Below, piece by piece: positions 1-9,784 of a stretch of 64,000 nucleotides of DNA. This stretch comes from Nonomuraea jiangxiensis. GTDB lineage: Bacteria > Actinomycetota > Actinomycetes > Streptosporangiales > Streptosporangiaceae. The stretch is from NCBI RefSeq assembly GCF_900099965.1, contig NZ_FNDJ01000001.1, positions 62,001 through 126,000 on the forward strand, in the 5' to 3' direction. How positions within the stretch are numbered: the stretch's first letter is position 1; each line of letters opens with the position of its first letter. The notes beneath the pieces were generated by a model. That model saw only the letters and a program-made list of their open reading frames with translations. It ran no database searches and was not told where the DNA came from. The position numbers and the translations under genes are program-made.

Positions 1-1304
1 GTCGGGAGTCGGGATGCGTCGCAAGTGACGTCCTCGGGATACGTCGTGGGGGTCTTCTCGTGTCGGGCGCGTAGGTGGCGTCCCATTGGATGCGTCGTGC
101 TTGCCGTTCCGTAACGGGAGCGCCATGGGTGCCGCTCTGTAACGGAGAGTGCCGTGAGTGCCGTTCCGTAATGGGAGTGCCGGGGGTGCCGTCCTCGTCG
201 GGATGCGTTGCGGCTGTCGGGCCAGGTCGGATGCGGTGTAGGCGCCGTCTGACGGCATGGGTGGGCGGTGGTGGTGTCGCAGGTCTCAGGATTGCCGAGA
301 CTGGCGGCCCCTGCCGGAGGCGTCGTGGGTGGTGTTCCTGTCGGGGCTTGGCGGACGGTGGCGTGCTCCTGCCGGGGTGTGCGGTGCGTTGTTGTCACAG
401 GCAGGGTGTGTCGCAGGCGGCAGCGGCATCCTCGGGTGCCTGGGTGCGTGGGTGCCTCGGGTGCCTCAGGTGCGTCCTGGGAGTCGTGGGAGGCGTGGGC
501 GTCGTCCCGGATCAGGGCTTAGGAGTCGTTCGACGTCGGATTGCAGAAGTCGGCTCACGTCGGATTGATGGGATTGCCTCACGTGGATCCGTGGGGGTTG
601 GTTCGCGTGAATCTGTGAGGGTTGGTTCGCGTGGATATGTGGGCTCGCGTGGAGCCGTGGGGTTGGTTCGCGTGGGTCTGTGGGGGTGGGCGGCTCACGT
701 CGATCTGTGGGGTGGGGCTCACGTTCGTCCGTGGGGTGGCTCGCGTCGGGGGTGCTGTGGGTGTTGTCTTCGGCGTTGGGATGTGTTGTGGGGGATGGGC
801 TTTGGGAGTGTTGCGGTGGCGTGTGCGGGAGGCCGTGCAGCCGCCATGGGTTTTTGGGGCTTGGGGGTTGCTGGATTTTGGTGAGAGGTTTTCGTTACGG
901 GGTTGGTTTTGATCCGGTGGTGGGGGTGGGCGGGCTCGGAATCCCCGTGGTGGGCGGGTAATTCGGGTCGTACGGGGGATGAGAGGCTGGATATGAAGAT
1001 GCGAGCGCGTAAGACACACTTGATGACGCGTTTGCTTGCTCGTGACTTGTTCGACGCATAACCTCGACGGCAGTGAGGAGTTACTCCGCGCAGCGCGGAT
1101 TGCCATACCGGTGAACGACGGACGATCGAGCTCGGTTGATCGAGGCAGGCGAGGTGTCGGCTCTACCAGTCGACGCCCGGTCAGTCTTGGCGTGATACCG
1201 GCCCTGGGAAAGACGCCGACCGGGCTGTACGTGGTGCGCTTGTGACCCCTCCTGATTGAGGCCGCGTTATGAGTTGTTGACGACGCGAGGAGGGCGGGGC
1301 ACAC
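1..1304. repeat. Gene-poor region with degenerate G/T-rich repeats
   Basis: No open frame here looks like a real gene. The plus strand is strongly G/T-rich. Three degenerate copies of a 28-29 bp unit (core TGCCGTTCCGTAA) lie at 102-129, 130-158 and 159-186. About eight diverged copies of a 20-24 bp unit (core GGTTCGCGTGGATCTGTGGG) lie at roughly 575-760. Unit lengths are not multiples of three and the conceptual products are Cys/Trp/Arg-rich, which argues against coding. From about 960 the composition becomes ordinary and presumably holds the rny promoter, which I cannot place. A GC palindrome (CCGCGCAGCGCGG) lies at 1086-1098. Confidence 0.6.
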
Positions 1305-2921
1305 ATGGGGCCGCTTGTCGTGGTGCTGATGGTGGCGGTGCTCGTGCTCGCGTTCGGAATGATCGTCGCCCTACTTGTTGTCATACGGCGCACATCAGGC
1401 ACCACGTCCCGCGCGGCCGAGCCCAGCCCCGAGCAGGCGCAGGCCGTACACGAGGAGTTGGAGCAGGCGCGGGTCGAGGCGCGGGCGATCCGTGACAAGG
1501 CGCAGACCGACGCCGAGGAGATCCTGCGCAGGTCGGAGGCCGCCGCCCAGAGCGCCGCGCAGCTGCGTCGGGAGGTCGAGGAGGAGGGCCGGATACTGAA
1601 GTCCGAGCTCAAGGAGCTCCGCTCCGACCTTGAGCGCAGGGAGGCGCGGCTGGCCGAGCGGGAGCAGCGGCTGGACGAGGAGGCCAGGCGGCAGTCCGAG
1701 CGGGACAGGAAGCTCGCCGAGACCGAGATCGAGCTGGCCGACCGCCGCGAGGAGTTGCTGCAGGTCGAAGATGAGCGGCGGCGCATCCTGGAGCGGGTCT
1801 CCGGGTTCACCGGTGAGCAGGCCAAGGCCGAGCTGGTCAAGGAGATCGAGAACCAGGCCAAGCGCGAGGCCGCGCTGATCGTCAGGGAGATCGAGGGCGA
1901 GGCGCGCAAGGAGGGCGAGAAGCGGGCCTCCAAGATCGTGACGCTGGCGGTCCAGCGGCTGGCGGCGGAGCAGACGGCGGAGTCGGTCGTCAGTGTGCTG
2001 CATCTGCCCGGCGACGAGATGAAGGGCCGGATCATCGGGCGCGAAGGGCGCAACATCAGGGCCTTCGAGTCCACGACCGGGGTCAACCTGATCATCGACG
2101 ACACTCCCGAGGCGGTGCTGCTGTCGTGCTTCGATCCGGTGCGACGGGAGACGGCGCGGCTGACGCTGGAGAAACTGGTGCTGGACGGCCGGATCCATCC
2201 GCAGCGCATCGAGGAGGCGCACGACCGCAGCCGCCAGGAGGTGCAGGACCTGTGCGCGCGGGCCGGTGAGGACGCCCTGGTCGAGCTGGGGATCACCGAC
2301 ATGCATCCCGAGCTGACGCTGCTGCTCGGACAACTGCGCTACCGCACCTCCTACGGCCAGAACGTGCTCAAACACCTCATCGAGTCCGCCCACATCGCCG
2401 GGATCATGGCCGCCGAGCTGAAGATGAACCAGTCGCTGATGAAGCGCTGCGCCCTGCTCCACGACATCGGCAAGGCCCTCACGCACGAGGTCGAGGGCAG
2501 TCATGCGCTGATCGGGGCGGAGATCGCCCGCAGGTACGGCGAGGAAGAGGATGTGGTGCACGCCATCGAGGCGCACCACAACGAGGTCGAGGTACGCACC
2601 GTCGAGGCGGTGCTCACCCAGGCCGCCGACGCGATCAGCGGCAGCCGTCCGGGCGCTCGTAGGGAATCCCTGGAGGCGTACGTCAAGCGGCTGGAGCGGC
2701 TGGAGGAGATCGCGCAGTCGTACGAGGGCGTGGAGAAGGTGTTCGCCATGCAGGCAGGGCGGGAGATCCGCGTCATGGTCAAGCCGGACGCCATCGACGA
2801 CATCCAGGCTCAGGTCATCGCACGCGATGTGGCCAAGCAGGTGGAGGAGGAGCTGACCTATCCGGGGCAGATCCGCATCACCGTGGTACGGGAGTCGCGC
2901 GCCACCGAGTTCGCCCGGTAG
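1305..2921 (+). CDS. rny: Ribonuclease Y
   Basis: This is a membrane-anchored endoribonuclease that starts mRNA decay at the inner face of the membrane. The 538-residue product has an N-terminal transmembrane helix (about 4-27), a long charged coiled coil (about 40-190), a KH RNA-binding domain with [15 protein letters not shown] near residue 242, and an HD phosphohydrolase domain with the HDIGKA metal motif near residue 385. Length and domain order match the family. The ATG at 1305 follows a strong GAGGAGGGCGGGG ribosome site. In related actinomycetes rny also lies near miaB, miaA and dapF, as here. Its stop codon falls at the edge of the downstream 9-bp repeat array. Confidence 0.97.
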   Translation: MGPLVVVLMVAVLVLAFGMIVALLVVIRRTSGTTSRAAEPSPEQAQAVHEELEQARVEARAIRDKAQTDAEEILRRSEAAAQSAAQLRREVEEEGRILKSELKELRSDLERREARLAEREQRLDEEARRQSERDRKLAETEIELADRREELLQVEDERRRILERVSGFTGEQAKAELVKEIENQAKREAALIVREIEGEARKEGEKRASKIVTLAVQRLAAEQTAESVVSVLHLPGDEMKGRIIGREGRNIRAFESTTGVNLIIDDTPEAVLLSCFDPVRRETARLTLEKLVLDGRIHPQRIEEAHDRSRQEVQDLCARAGEDALVELGITDMHPELTLLLGQLRYRTSYGQNVLKHLIESAHIAGIMAAELKMNQSLMKRCALLHDIGKALTHEVEGSHALIGAEIARRYGEEEDVVHAIEAHHNEVEVRTVEAVLTQAADAISGSRPGARRESLEAYVKRLERLEEIAQSYEGVEKVFAMQAGREIRVMVKPDAIDDIQAQVIARDVAKQVEEELTYPGQIRITVVRESRATEFAR

Positions 2922-3378
2922 CAGCGGTAGTAGCTGTAGTAGCTGTGGTGCCGGTAGTACGGTGCCGGTGCTGCCGGTGCTGCCGGTGCTGCCGGTGCTG
3001 TCGGTGCTGTCGGTGCTGTCGGTGCTGTCGGTGCTGTCGGTGCTGTCGGTGGTATCGGTGGTACCGGTGGTACCGGGGTGCCGGCGATGCAGGTGCTGCG
3101 GCTGTGCTCGTGGTGCCGGTTGCAGGGGCAGGTTCGGGTCGGGGAAGGCTGTTGGTGGGCGGTGGGTCGGTCGGGCTTGGCGCGGCGTCGTCCTGGGTGA
3201 CGGGGCGTCTGGAGGAGCGGGGGTCAGGGCGTCGGGGGCCCGAGGTGTGGGGATCCGGGGTGTCGGCAGCTCGGGTGCGGGGATCCGGAGTGTCGGGGGC
3301 TCGGGGGCTCGGGGTGTCGGGGGCTCGGGGGTTCGGGTCCGAGGTGTTCGGGTCCTAGGTGTCGAGTGGAGTGGCTGG
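2922..3378. repeat. 9-bp tandem array and GGGGCTCGG-type repeats after rny
   Basis: Twelve perfect-length 9-bp units run from 2968 to 3075: three GTGCTGCCG, six GTGCTGTCG, one GTGGTATCG and two GTGGTACCG. Looser 9-mers such as GTAGTAGCT extend the pattern back to the rny stop codon at 2919-2921. A second degenerate array of CTCGGGGGT/GTGTCGGGG words covers about 3215-3360. The open frames across it (Pro-Val-Leu or Cys-Arg repeats) show no domain and I do not call them genes. The region separates the convergent ends of rny and the S9 peptidase. Confidence 0.85.
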
Positions 3379-5394
3379 TTAAGAGAAGAGGCGTTGGTAG
3401 AAGGCTAGTTCGGCGGCCAGGGCGGCTACTCGGGTTTCGGTGCGGCGGAAGCCGTGGGATTCTCCCTCGAAGGCCAGGTAGGTGCATGAGATCCCGCGCT
3501 CCAGGAGCGCGTCGGAGAAGGCCGAGGACTGCTCCGGCGGCACCACCGGATCGTCCAGCCCCTGGAGCAGCAACATGGGGCACGACACCCCGCCCACCAG
3601 GGCGAGTGGTTCCCTGGTGGCGTACACCTGTGGATCCTCCGGCCCCACCAGCCACTCCACGTAGCGCGACTCGAAGTCGTGGGTGTGCGCGACCAGCGGC
3701 CCGAGCGCGCTGATCCCGAAGTACGACACCCCACCCGCGAACACCCGGGACCGGCAGCACGCGGCCATCACGGTCCAGCCGCCCGCGCTGGCCCCGCGCA
3801 CCGCGATCCTGGCGGGGTCGGCCAGTCCGGACGCGCCCAGCCACTCGGCGGCGGCGACGGTGTCGGCCACGTCGACCAGCCCCCACTGCCCCTTGAGTCG
3901 CTCGCGGTAGGCCCTGCCGTAGCCGGTGGAGCCGCCGTAGTTGACGTCGAGGACGCCGATGCCGCGCGAGGTCAGGAACGCCTTCTCCAGGTCGAGCGCG
4001 GTGCCGGCATGCGCGGTGGGCCCTCCGTGTACGAAGACCACGTACGGGGGCGACTGGTCGGCCGCAGCGGGGTACGGCGGGTAGAGGAAGGCGTGGACCT
4101 CCTCGCGCCCCGGCACCCGCACCGCCTGCGGAACGGGCAGGTAGTGCGGCTCGGGCAGCCGGGTAAGGGCGCGCCTGAGCGATCGGTGCCCGCCGGTCGC
4201 CGCGTCCACGGTGACCACCGACTGCGGGATCGTGGGGGCGTACCCGATCCCGACCACGGACGTGCCCTCGGCGGCCAGCGCGGAGTCCCAGCCCGCGTAG
4301 GGCACGTCGAGGTCCGCGAGCGTGCCCGAGTCCGGGTCCAGCACGCCCAGCCGCAGGTCGCCGCGCCCGTGTACGACCGCGAGCCGGCCGTCCCCGAGCA
4401 CGGCGTACGGTCGCCCGCCCAGCCGCCACGGCGGCAGCACGAACTCCTCCTCGGCCGGGTGGAGCGCCCGCAGGCCGTCACCGTGGAGGCCGATCTCGTA
4501 GAGGTTCCACCAGCCGGAGCGGTCGGAGATCAGGTAGAGATGGGAGTCGTCCTTCCACGACGGCGCCAGCACGGACTCCGCGGGGCCGCCCCGCACCTTC
4601 CACGACACCGCCGACACAGCTCCCGTGGAATCACCTTCTTCCGCCCTCGGCGCCGGTTCCGTGGCGCCGGTTTCGGCTCCTGGTGTGGGTTCTGTGGTGC
4701 CGGTTTCGGGTCCCGTCATGAACTCCGTGGATCCGTATTCCGGTCTCGGTGCGGGTTCTGTGGATGTGTCTCCCGGCTTTGGCGTGGACTCCGCGGGTGG
4801 GGCGTCGTCCGGCAGGTGGGTGATCCGGAGTTCGGTGCCCTCCCAGGGCATGCGCGGATGGTCCCAGCAGACATAGGCCAGATGGCGCCCGTCCGGAGAA
4901 AGGGCAGGCGAGGCGTAGAAGTCGTAGCCGGTGGCCCATTCGCGGATCTCGCCCCCGTCCAGCGGGATGCTGACGATGGCCCTGGTGACCTTGCCGGCCT
5001 CGGCGTGCCGCTCCCGTACGCACCACACCTGGCCGTCCCGCACCAGCAGATCCGCATAACGGTCACCCTCGGGAGTGAGCGGTTTCGGATCGCCGTTTTC
5101 CCCCAGAACGTACAGGCGCTGGTCCTTCAGGTTGGCGAAGACGACCTCGCCCGCGGGGGTCACGGCGTAGGGCATGCCGCCGTACTCGTGGACCCGCGTA
5201 CGCGCACTCCACGGGGCCCGCAGCAGCTCACGGGGAGTGCCGTCGGTGGTGCGGGACACGATCGTGGTGCGCCCGCCCTCGTCGGGACGTTCCTCGGTCC
5301 ACCAGAGCCGGCCGTTCTGGATCGTGGGCCAGCCGGGACGCACGCCGGAACCGGCCACGTCTCTGGTCGAAATGGGGGAGGGCCAGAAAGGCAT
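3379..5394 (-). CDS. S9 family serine peptidase (prolyl oligopeptidase-like)
   Basis: A 671-residue peptidase of the prolyl oligopeptidase/acylaminoacyl peptidase clan, predicted cytoplasmic because no signal peptide is visible. The N-terminal two thirds is beta-propeller-like. The C-terminal alpha/beta hydrolase has an HGG oxyanion motif, nucleophile GASAGGW (Ser about 534), Asp in GLDDPVVPP (about 615) and His in GESHGF (about 646). Substrates cannot be told from sequence. Unusually, the propeller contains a Pro/Thr/Glu-rich stretch of about 60 residues encoded by 4630-4800, with diverged repeats of about 12 residues (GxTEPxP-xET). The ATG at 5394 is preceded by AGGA. It lies downstream of the glutamate ABC operon on the same strand. 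Confidence 0.93.
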   Translation of the reverse strand: MPFWPSPISTRDVAGSGVRPGWPTIQNGRLWWTEERPDEGGRTTIVSRTTDGTPRELLRAPWSARTRVHEYGGMPYAVTPAGEVVFANLKDQRLYVLGENGDPKPLTPEGDRYADLLVRDGQVWCVRERHAEAGKVTRAIVSIPLDGGEIREWATGYDFYASPALSPDGRHLAYVCWDHPRMPWEGTELRITHLPDDAPPAESTPKPGDTSTEPAPRPEYGSTEFMTGPETGTTEPTPGAETGATEPAPRAEEGDSTGAVSAVSWKVRGGPAESVLAPSWKDDSHLYLISDRSGWWNLYEIGLHGDGLRALHPAEEEFVLPPWRLGGRPYAVLGDGRLAVVHGRGDLRLGVLDPDSGTLADLDVPYAGWDSALAAEGTSVVGIGYAPTIPQSVVTVDAATGGHRSLRRALTRLPEPHYLPVPQAVRVPGREEVHAFLYPPYPAAADQSPPYVVFVHGGPTAHAGTALDLEKAFLTSRGIGVLDVNYGGSTGYGRAYRERLKGQWGLVDVADTVAAAEWLGASGLADPARIAVRGASAGGWTVMAACCRSRVFAGGVSYFGISALGPLVAHTHDFESRYVEWLVGPEDPQVYATREPLALVGGVSCPMLLLQGLDDPVVPPEQSSAFSDALLERGISCTYLAFEGESHGFRRTETRVAALAAELAFYQRLFS
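4630..4800 (-). repeat. In-frame Pro/Thr/Glu repeat insert inside the S9 peptidase
   Basis: The stretch encodes diverged repeats of 11-13 residues built around TEPxPxxET, sitting between two ordinary propeller segments (LPDDAPP before, AVSWKVRGG after). The family does not normally have such a linker in the propeller. The array keeps the frame open and probably forms a disordered surface loop. Confidence 0.7.
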
Positions 5395-5481
5395 ACCCGC
5401 ATCCTGCCGGAAGATCGGCGAGCGTGCAGGACAGTCCCCCCAGATCAGGGGCGGCCCGCCGGGGGCAAGGGGGTCACCGGG

Positions 5482-6336
5482 TCAGGGGCAGCCCACGGGG
5501 CTCGGTCTGGACGAGGGCAGCTTGAGGCCCGACCCGCCGAACCATTTGTCCAGCAGCCCAGCGGCGGTCCCGTCCCGCCACATGTCCGCGACGGCCTTGT
5601 TCACGGCCTCGCACGTGGCCCTGTCACCCTTCTTGAGCCCGACCCCCCACCGCTCGTCGCTGATCGGGTCGTTCAACAGCCTGAACCGGCCGGGCTGCTG
5701 CTGGACGAACCCGGCCAGCGCCAGGTTCTCGGTGCTCACGGCGTCGAGCTTGTGATCGGCCAGCATCTGCACGCAGTCGGAATAGTCGTGGGCCGGGACC
5801 AGCACGGCCCGGATGCCCAGCTCGCCGTCCGGGGGCGGGTCGACGAGCCGGCGGTAGGAGTTCGAGCCCTCCGCCAGGCAGATCCGCTTGCCGCGGAGGT
5901 CGGCCACCGAGTGGATGTCCGGGTCATCGGCGCGGACCATCGTGTCCTGCTGGTCGACCACGTACGGACCGCCGAACGTCACCTTGGGCCGACGGGCGCT
6001 GGTGATGGAGTAGGAGGCGACGATCATGTCCACGGTGCCGTTCTGCAGCAGCGCCTCGCGGGTGGAGGAGGGCGACTCGCGCCAGATGATCCGTACGTCG
6101 GGGCCGCCGGCGAGCTTCCTGGCGAGGTAGCGGGCGACGTCCGCGTCGAAGCCCTGGGGCTCGCCGGCGTCCGTCTTCAGGCCCAGGTTCGGCTGGTCCC
6201 ACTTGGTGCCGACGACGATCTGCCGGGTTCTCCTGACCCTGCTCAGCACAGGTGGGCAGGGGCTCCCGCCACTGCCGCACGCCGCCAGGCTCAGGGCGAG
6301 GGCCGCCGCCGTGAGCGCCACCCCTCGCCTGCTCAC
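5482..6336 (-). CDS. Glutamate-type ABC transporter substrate-binding lipoprotein (second copy)
   Basis: A 284-residue extracytoplasmic solute receptor of the amino-acid (SBP_bac_3) family. A signal sequence ends in lipobox LAAC, so Cys20 is the probable lipid anchor. The family-typical start VVGTKWDQPNLGLK follows. The GTG at 6336 is chosen because GGAGG lies about seven bases upstream. It is the last gene of the operon and a paralogue of the receptor at 8103-8963, sharing ATYSIT/ASYSIT, FGGPYVV, SNSYRR and DPPPDGELG blocks. Glutamate/aspartate or glutamine is the likely ligand by family. A hairpin between it and the permease gene suggests separate or reduced expression. Confidence 0.93.
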   Translation of the reverse strand: MSRRGVALTAAALALSLAACGSGGSPCPPVLSRVRRTRQIVVGTKWDQPNLGLKTDAGEPQGFDADVARYLARKLAGGPDVRIIWRESPSSTREALLQNGTVDMIVASYSITSARRPKVTFGGPYVVDQQDTMVRADDPDIHSVADLRGKRICLAEGSNSYRRLVDPPPDGELGIRAVLVPAHDYSDCVQMLADHKLDAVSTENLALAGFVQQQPGRFRLLNDPISDERWGVGLKKGDRATCEAVNKAVADMWRDGTAAGLLDKWFGGSGLKLPSSRPSPVGCP

Positions 6337-6437
6337 CCCGATTCCTCCATAACCACTAGGAGTAACCCGTGGTGGGAGTTATCAGGACAACAACAAGGGA
6401 GATATGGAAGTTATTTGAAGCTTTACGGGGATTACGA

Positions 6438-6460
6438 GCGGCGGGTACGGCACCCGCCGC
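6438..6460 (-). terminator. Intercistronic hairpin after the second permease gene
   Basis: Arms GCGGCGGGT (6438-6446) and ACCCGCCGC (6452-6460) pair perfectly across a 5-nt loop, four bases beyond the permease stop codon. There is no T-run, so it could be an actinobacterial-type terminator, an attenuator or an mRNA-end stabiliser. The next 90 bases are unusually AT-rich for this genome and could hold a promoter for the second receptor gene. Confidence 0.6.
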
Positions 6461-6464
6461 CCGT

Positions 6465-7379
6465 TCACCCGTTGTCGGGACCCGCGGACGGGCCCGTGCG
6501 GCCGTCGCCCGCGGCCAGGCCGACGCCGACCGAGTCGGGCGGGACGACCGGTCCGACGGCCGCCGTCTTGCGGCTGCGCCTGCTGCGCCTCTCCAGCCAG
6601 GTGGCCAGGTAGCTCAGCGCCATGTTGAGCGCCACGTAGATGATGCCGATGACGATCGCCGCCGGGATCAGCGAGCCGAAGAAGCGGGCCGGAAGGATCT
6701 TGAACCCGGTGTTGAGCAGGTCGACGTAGGCGATGATGTAGCCGAGCGCGGTGTCCTTCAGCAGCACGACGAGCTGGCTGACGATGGCCGGCATCATCGC
6801 CGTGACCGCCTGCGGCAGCAGCACCAGCCGCATCACCTGGTTCTTGCGCATGCCCACGGCGTACGCGGCCTCGGACTGGCCCTTGGGCACCGCCCGTACG
6901 CCTGCCCGTACGACCTCGGCCAGCACCGAGCCGTTGTAGAGCATCAGGCCGACCACGACCGCCATGAACGTGTAGTCGCCGCTGCCCCCGACGGCGGGCG
7001 CGAGGTAGAAGATGAAGAAGATCAGCAGCAGCAGCGGGATGGACCTGAAGACCTCGACCACCACACCGGCCGGGACCCGGATCCAGGCGTGGTCGGAGAG
7101 CCGGGCCAGGCCGAAGACCGCGCCGAAGGCCACGGCCAGCACCGCGGCCACCGCAGCGGCCTGCAGCGTGCCGAGGAGCCCGGGGAAGATGTAGGACTCC
7201 CACGTCTCCCACTGCAGGAACGGCTGCCAGATCTTGGCTTCCCACTGGCCCTTGGCGTCGAAGCCGGCCCAGATGCCGTACAGGACCGCGCCCACCACGA
7301 CGAGGCTGAGCACGGTGAGCACGCCGTTGCGGGTCCTGGCGCGCGGCCCCGGGGTGTCGAAGAGAACCGTGGTGCTCAT
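6465..7379 (-). CDS. gluD: Amino-acid ABC transporter permease (GluD-like)
   Basis: A 304-residue inner-membrane permease of the HisM/GlnP type that forms the translocation path with the neighbouring permease. Several hydrophobic segments are visible after a roughly 20-residue cytoplasmic lead. The ABC-coupling EAA loop reads EVVRAGVRAVPKGQSEAA followed by GMRKNQVMRLVLLPQA. The C-terminus is a Pro/Gly-rich tail of about 30 residues. Its ATG overlaps the stop of the upstream permease by four bases (ATGA), implying coupled translation. Confidence 0.92.
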   Translation of the reverse strand: MSTTVLFDTPGPRARTRNGVLTVLSLVVVGAVLYGIWAGFDAKGQWEAKIWQPFLQWETWESYIFPGLLGTLQAAAVAAVLAVAFGAVFGLARLSDHAWIRVPAGVVVEVFRSIPLLLLIFFIFYLAPAVGGSGDYTFMAVVVGLMLYNGSVLAEVVRAGVRAVPKGQSEAAYAVGMRKNQVMRLVLLPQAVTAMMPAIVSQLVVLLKDTALGYIIAYVDLLNTGFKILPARFFGSLIPAAIVIGIIYVALNMALSYLATWLERRSRRSRKTAAVGPVVPPDSVGVGLAAGDGRTGPSAGPDNG

Positions 7380-8044
7380 CGGGCCACCGCCAGACGCTGG
7401 GCCAGCCGGCCGGTGAGGTAGCCGATGGGCAGGGTCACGGCCATGAAGGCGACCACGATGCCGAGGAAGATCGGGATCGAGGCGCCGACCTGGTCGAAGG
7501 ACTCCTTCATGTTGGCCGCGGCGTCGGCCGCGAACCCGCCCGCCACCGCGACGGTGGTGTTCTTGACCATGGCGATCATCACGCTGCCGAGCGGCGCGAC
7601 GACCGCGCGGAACGCCTGGGGCAGGATGATCATGCGCAGCGACTGCATGAACGTCAGCCCGATGGCCCTGGCCGCCTCCGCCTGGCCGAGCGGCACCGTG
7701 TTGATGCCCGAGCGCAGCGCCTCGCAGACGAAGGCCGCCGTGTAGGCCGCCAGGCCCAACGCGACGATCCAGAACGAGTTGGTCCTGGGCTCAGTGGAGA
7801 AGACCAGTCCGAGCTGGTCGCTGAGACCCAGCGCGGAGAAGGCCAGGACCAGCGTCAGCGGGGTGTTGCGCACCACGTTGACGTATATCGTGCCGGCCGC
7901 GCGCAGGACCGGCGTGGGGGAAACCCGCATCGCCACCAGGACGGTGCCGAAAACCAACGAGACGATCGCGGCCACTATGGAGAGCTTGATGTTCTCCAGG
8001 AACCCCGCTGCGAGGTCGGGCGCGTATCTGATCAGATCTTCCAT
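7376..8044 (-). CDS. gluC: Amino-acid ABC transporter permease (GluC-like)
   Basis: A polar amino-acid permease of 222 residues, partner of the gene it overlaps by four bases. The EAA loop reads EALRSGINTVPLGQAEAA then GLTFMQSLRMIILPQA. I prefer the ATG at 8044 (MEDLIRYAPD) because GGTGGAGC lies five bases upstream. An ATG at 8059 is in frame but has no obvious ribosome site. The gene is separated from the preceding receptor gene by about 60 bases containing an 11-bp hairpin. Confidence 0.92.
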   Translation of the reverse strand: MEDLIRYAPDLAAGFLENIKLSIVAAIVSLVFGTVLVAMRVSPTPVLRAAGTIYVNVVRNTPLTLVLAFSALGLSDQLGLVFSTEPRTNSFWIVALGLAAYTAAFVCEALRSGINTVPLGQAEAARAIGLTFMQSLRMIILPQAFRAVVAPLGSVMIAMVKNTTVAVAGGFAADAAANMKESFDQVGASIPIFLGIVVAFMAVTLPIGYLTGRLAQRLAVAR

Positions 8045-8064
8045 CGTGCTCCACCGCATAGGAC

Positions 8065-8092
8065 GGCGGCGGCCGATTCGCCGGCCGCCGCC
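8065..8092 (-). other. Strong intercistronic hairpin between receptor and permease genes
   Basis: Perfect 11-bp arms (8065-8075, GGCGGCGGCCG, and 8082-8092, CGGCCGCCGCC) enclose a 6-nt loop. It sits ten bases past the receptor stop codon. In ABC operons such a structure commonly protects the receptor mRNA 3' end or partly stops transcription so that receptor exceeds permease. That role is inferred. Confidence 0.75.
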
Positions 8093-8102
8093 TCTGGCGT
8101 GA

Positions 8103-8963
8103 TCAGCTGCAGCCCTCGGGCGGCGGGGCGGTCGTGGACAGGTTGAGACCCTCGATGCCGCCGAACCACTTGTCCAGCAGCTGCTTGATGGTGCCGTTGT
8201 CCCACAGCTTCTTCACCGCGGTGTTGACGGCCTCACAGGTCTTGGTGTCGCCCTTCTTCAGGCCGACGCCGTACTTCTCGTCCGTGAAGCCCTGACCCAG
8301 CACCTTGAAGTTGCCGCCGGCCTGCTTGGCGAAGCCCGCCAGGATCAGGTCGTCGGTGGTCACGGCGTCGAGGTTGCTGCCGGTGAGCTTCTGCACGCAC
8401 TCGGAGTAGTTGGCCGCGTCGACGGTCGTGGCGTCGAGGTCGAGCTCGCCGTCCGGGGGCGGGTCGGTGATGCGGCGGTAGGAGTTGGAGCCCGCGGCCT
8501 TGCAGATCCTCTTGCCCGTGAGGTTTTGCGGGGTGGTGATCGAGGTGTCGTCCTTGCGGACCATCACGTCCTGGTGGGCGACGACGTACGGCCCGCCGAA
8601 GGTCACCTTGCCCTTGCGCTCCTCCGTGATGGAGTAGGTGGCGAAGATGATGTCGACGGTGCCGTTCTGGAGGAACGGCTCACGGTTGGAAGAGGCCGAC
8701 TCCTTCCACTCGATCTTCACGTCCTTGCCGCCGTTGACTTCCTTGAGCACGGCTTTGGCCACATCGACGTCGAACCCCTCGGGTCCGTTGGCCATCTTCA
8801 AGCCCAGGCTCGGCTGGTCCCACTTGGTGCCCACCACGATGGTGCCGCCACCCGCGATCTTGTCGGCCACGGTGGCGTAAGTCTGGTCCCCGCCGCCACA
8901 GGCGGCCAGACCGGCGGCCAGAGCCGCAATCGAGAGCACCGCTCCCGCTCGACGCATGTGCAT
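8103..8963 (-). CDS. gluB: Glutamate-type ABC transporter substrate-binding lipoprotein (first copy)
   Basis: A 286-residue SBP_bac_3 receptor with signal peptide and lipobox LAAC (Cys22), anchored outside the membrane to deliver an amino acid to the permeases. The mature part begins with TIVVGTKWDQPSLGLK and contains ATYSITEERKGKVTFGGPYVV and SNSYRRITDPPPDGELD. The ATG at 8963 follows GAGGCAGG; an in-frame ATG at 8957 is possible. It directly follows the ATPase gene (18-base gap). Actinobacterial gluABCD has this ATPase-receptor-permease-permease order, which is why I assign glutamate. Confidence 0.93.
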   Translation of the reverse strand: MHMRRAGAVLSIAALAAGLAACGGGDQTYATVADKIAGGGTIVVGTKWDQPSLGLKMANGPEGFDVDVAKAVLKEVNGGKDVKIEWKESASSNREPFLQNGTVDIIFATYSITEERKGKVTFGGPYVVAHQDVMVRKDDTSITTPQNLTGKRICKAAGSNSYRRITDPPPDGELDLDATTVDAANYSECVQKLTGSNLDAVTTDDLILAGFAKQAGGNFKVLGQGFTDEKYGVGLKKGDTKTCEAVNTAVKKLWDNGTIKQLLDKWFGGIEGLNLSTTAPPPEGCS

Positions 8964-8981
8964 GTGTACCTGCCTCAGTTA

Positions 8982-9737
<756 letters not shown>

Positions 9738-9745
9738 GAACCCAA

Positions 9746-9774
9746 ACGGTAGAGGGCGTTAGAGCGCTGGTCAC
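9746..9774 (-). promoter_or_regulatory. Candidate gluA promoter
   Basis: On the minus strand GTGACC (9774-9769) and TACCGT (9751-9746) are separated by exactly 17 bases, fitting vegetative -35/-10 elements. The -10 ends eight bases before the gluA ATG, implying a very short leader. Confidence 0.45.
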
Positions 9775-9784
9775 TAACTGAGCG

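Noticed and set aside
75..884. 269-codon plus-strand open frame upstream of rny
   Set aside because: Product is Cys/Trp/Arg-rich repeat translation with no domain, and the underlying repeats have periods not divisible by three.
1036..1245. 69-codon frame just before rny
   Set aside because: No ribosome site, only weak third-position GC bias, several rare codons (ATA, TTA) and no recognisable product. It could be a leader but I cannot support it.
2945..3408. Overlapping frames over the 9-bp array
   Set aside because: They translate the repeat (Pro-Val-Leu, Cys-Arg) in several frames at once, as expected of non-coding tandem DNA.
3679..6612. 977-codon plus-strand frame
   Set aside because: Shadow of the S9 peptidase and receptor genes on the opposite strand, a GC-bias artefact.
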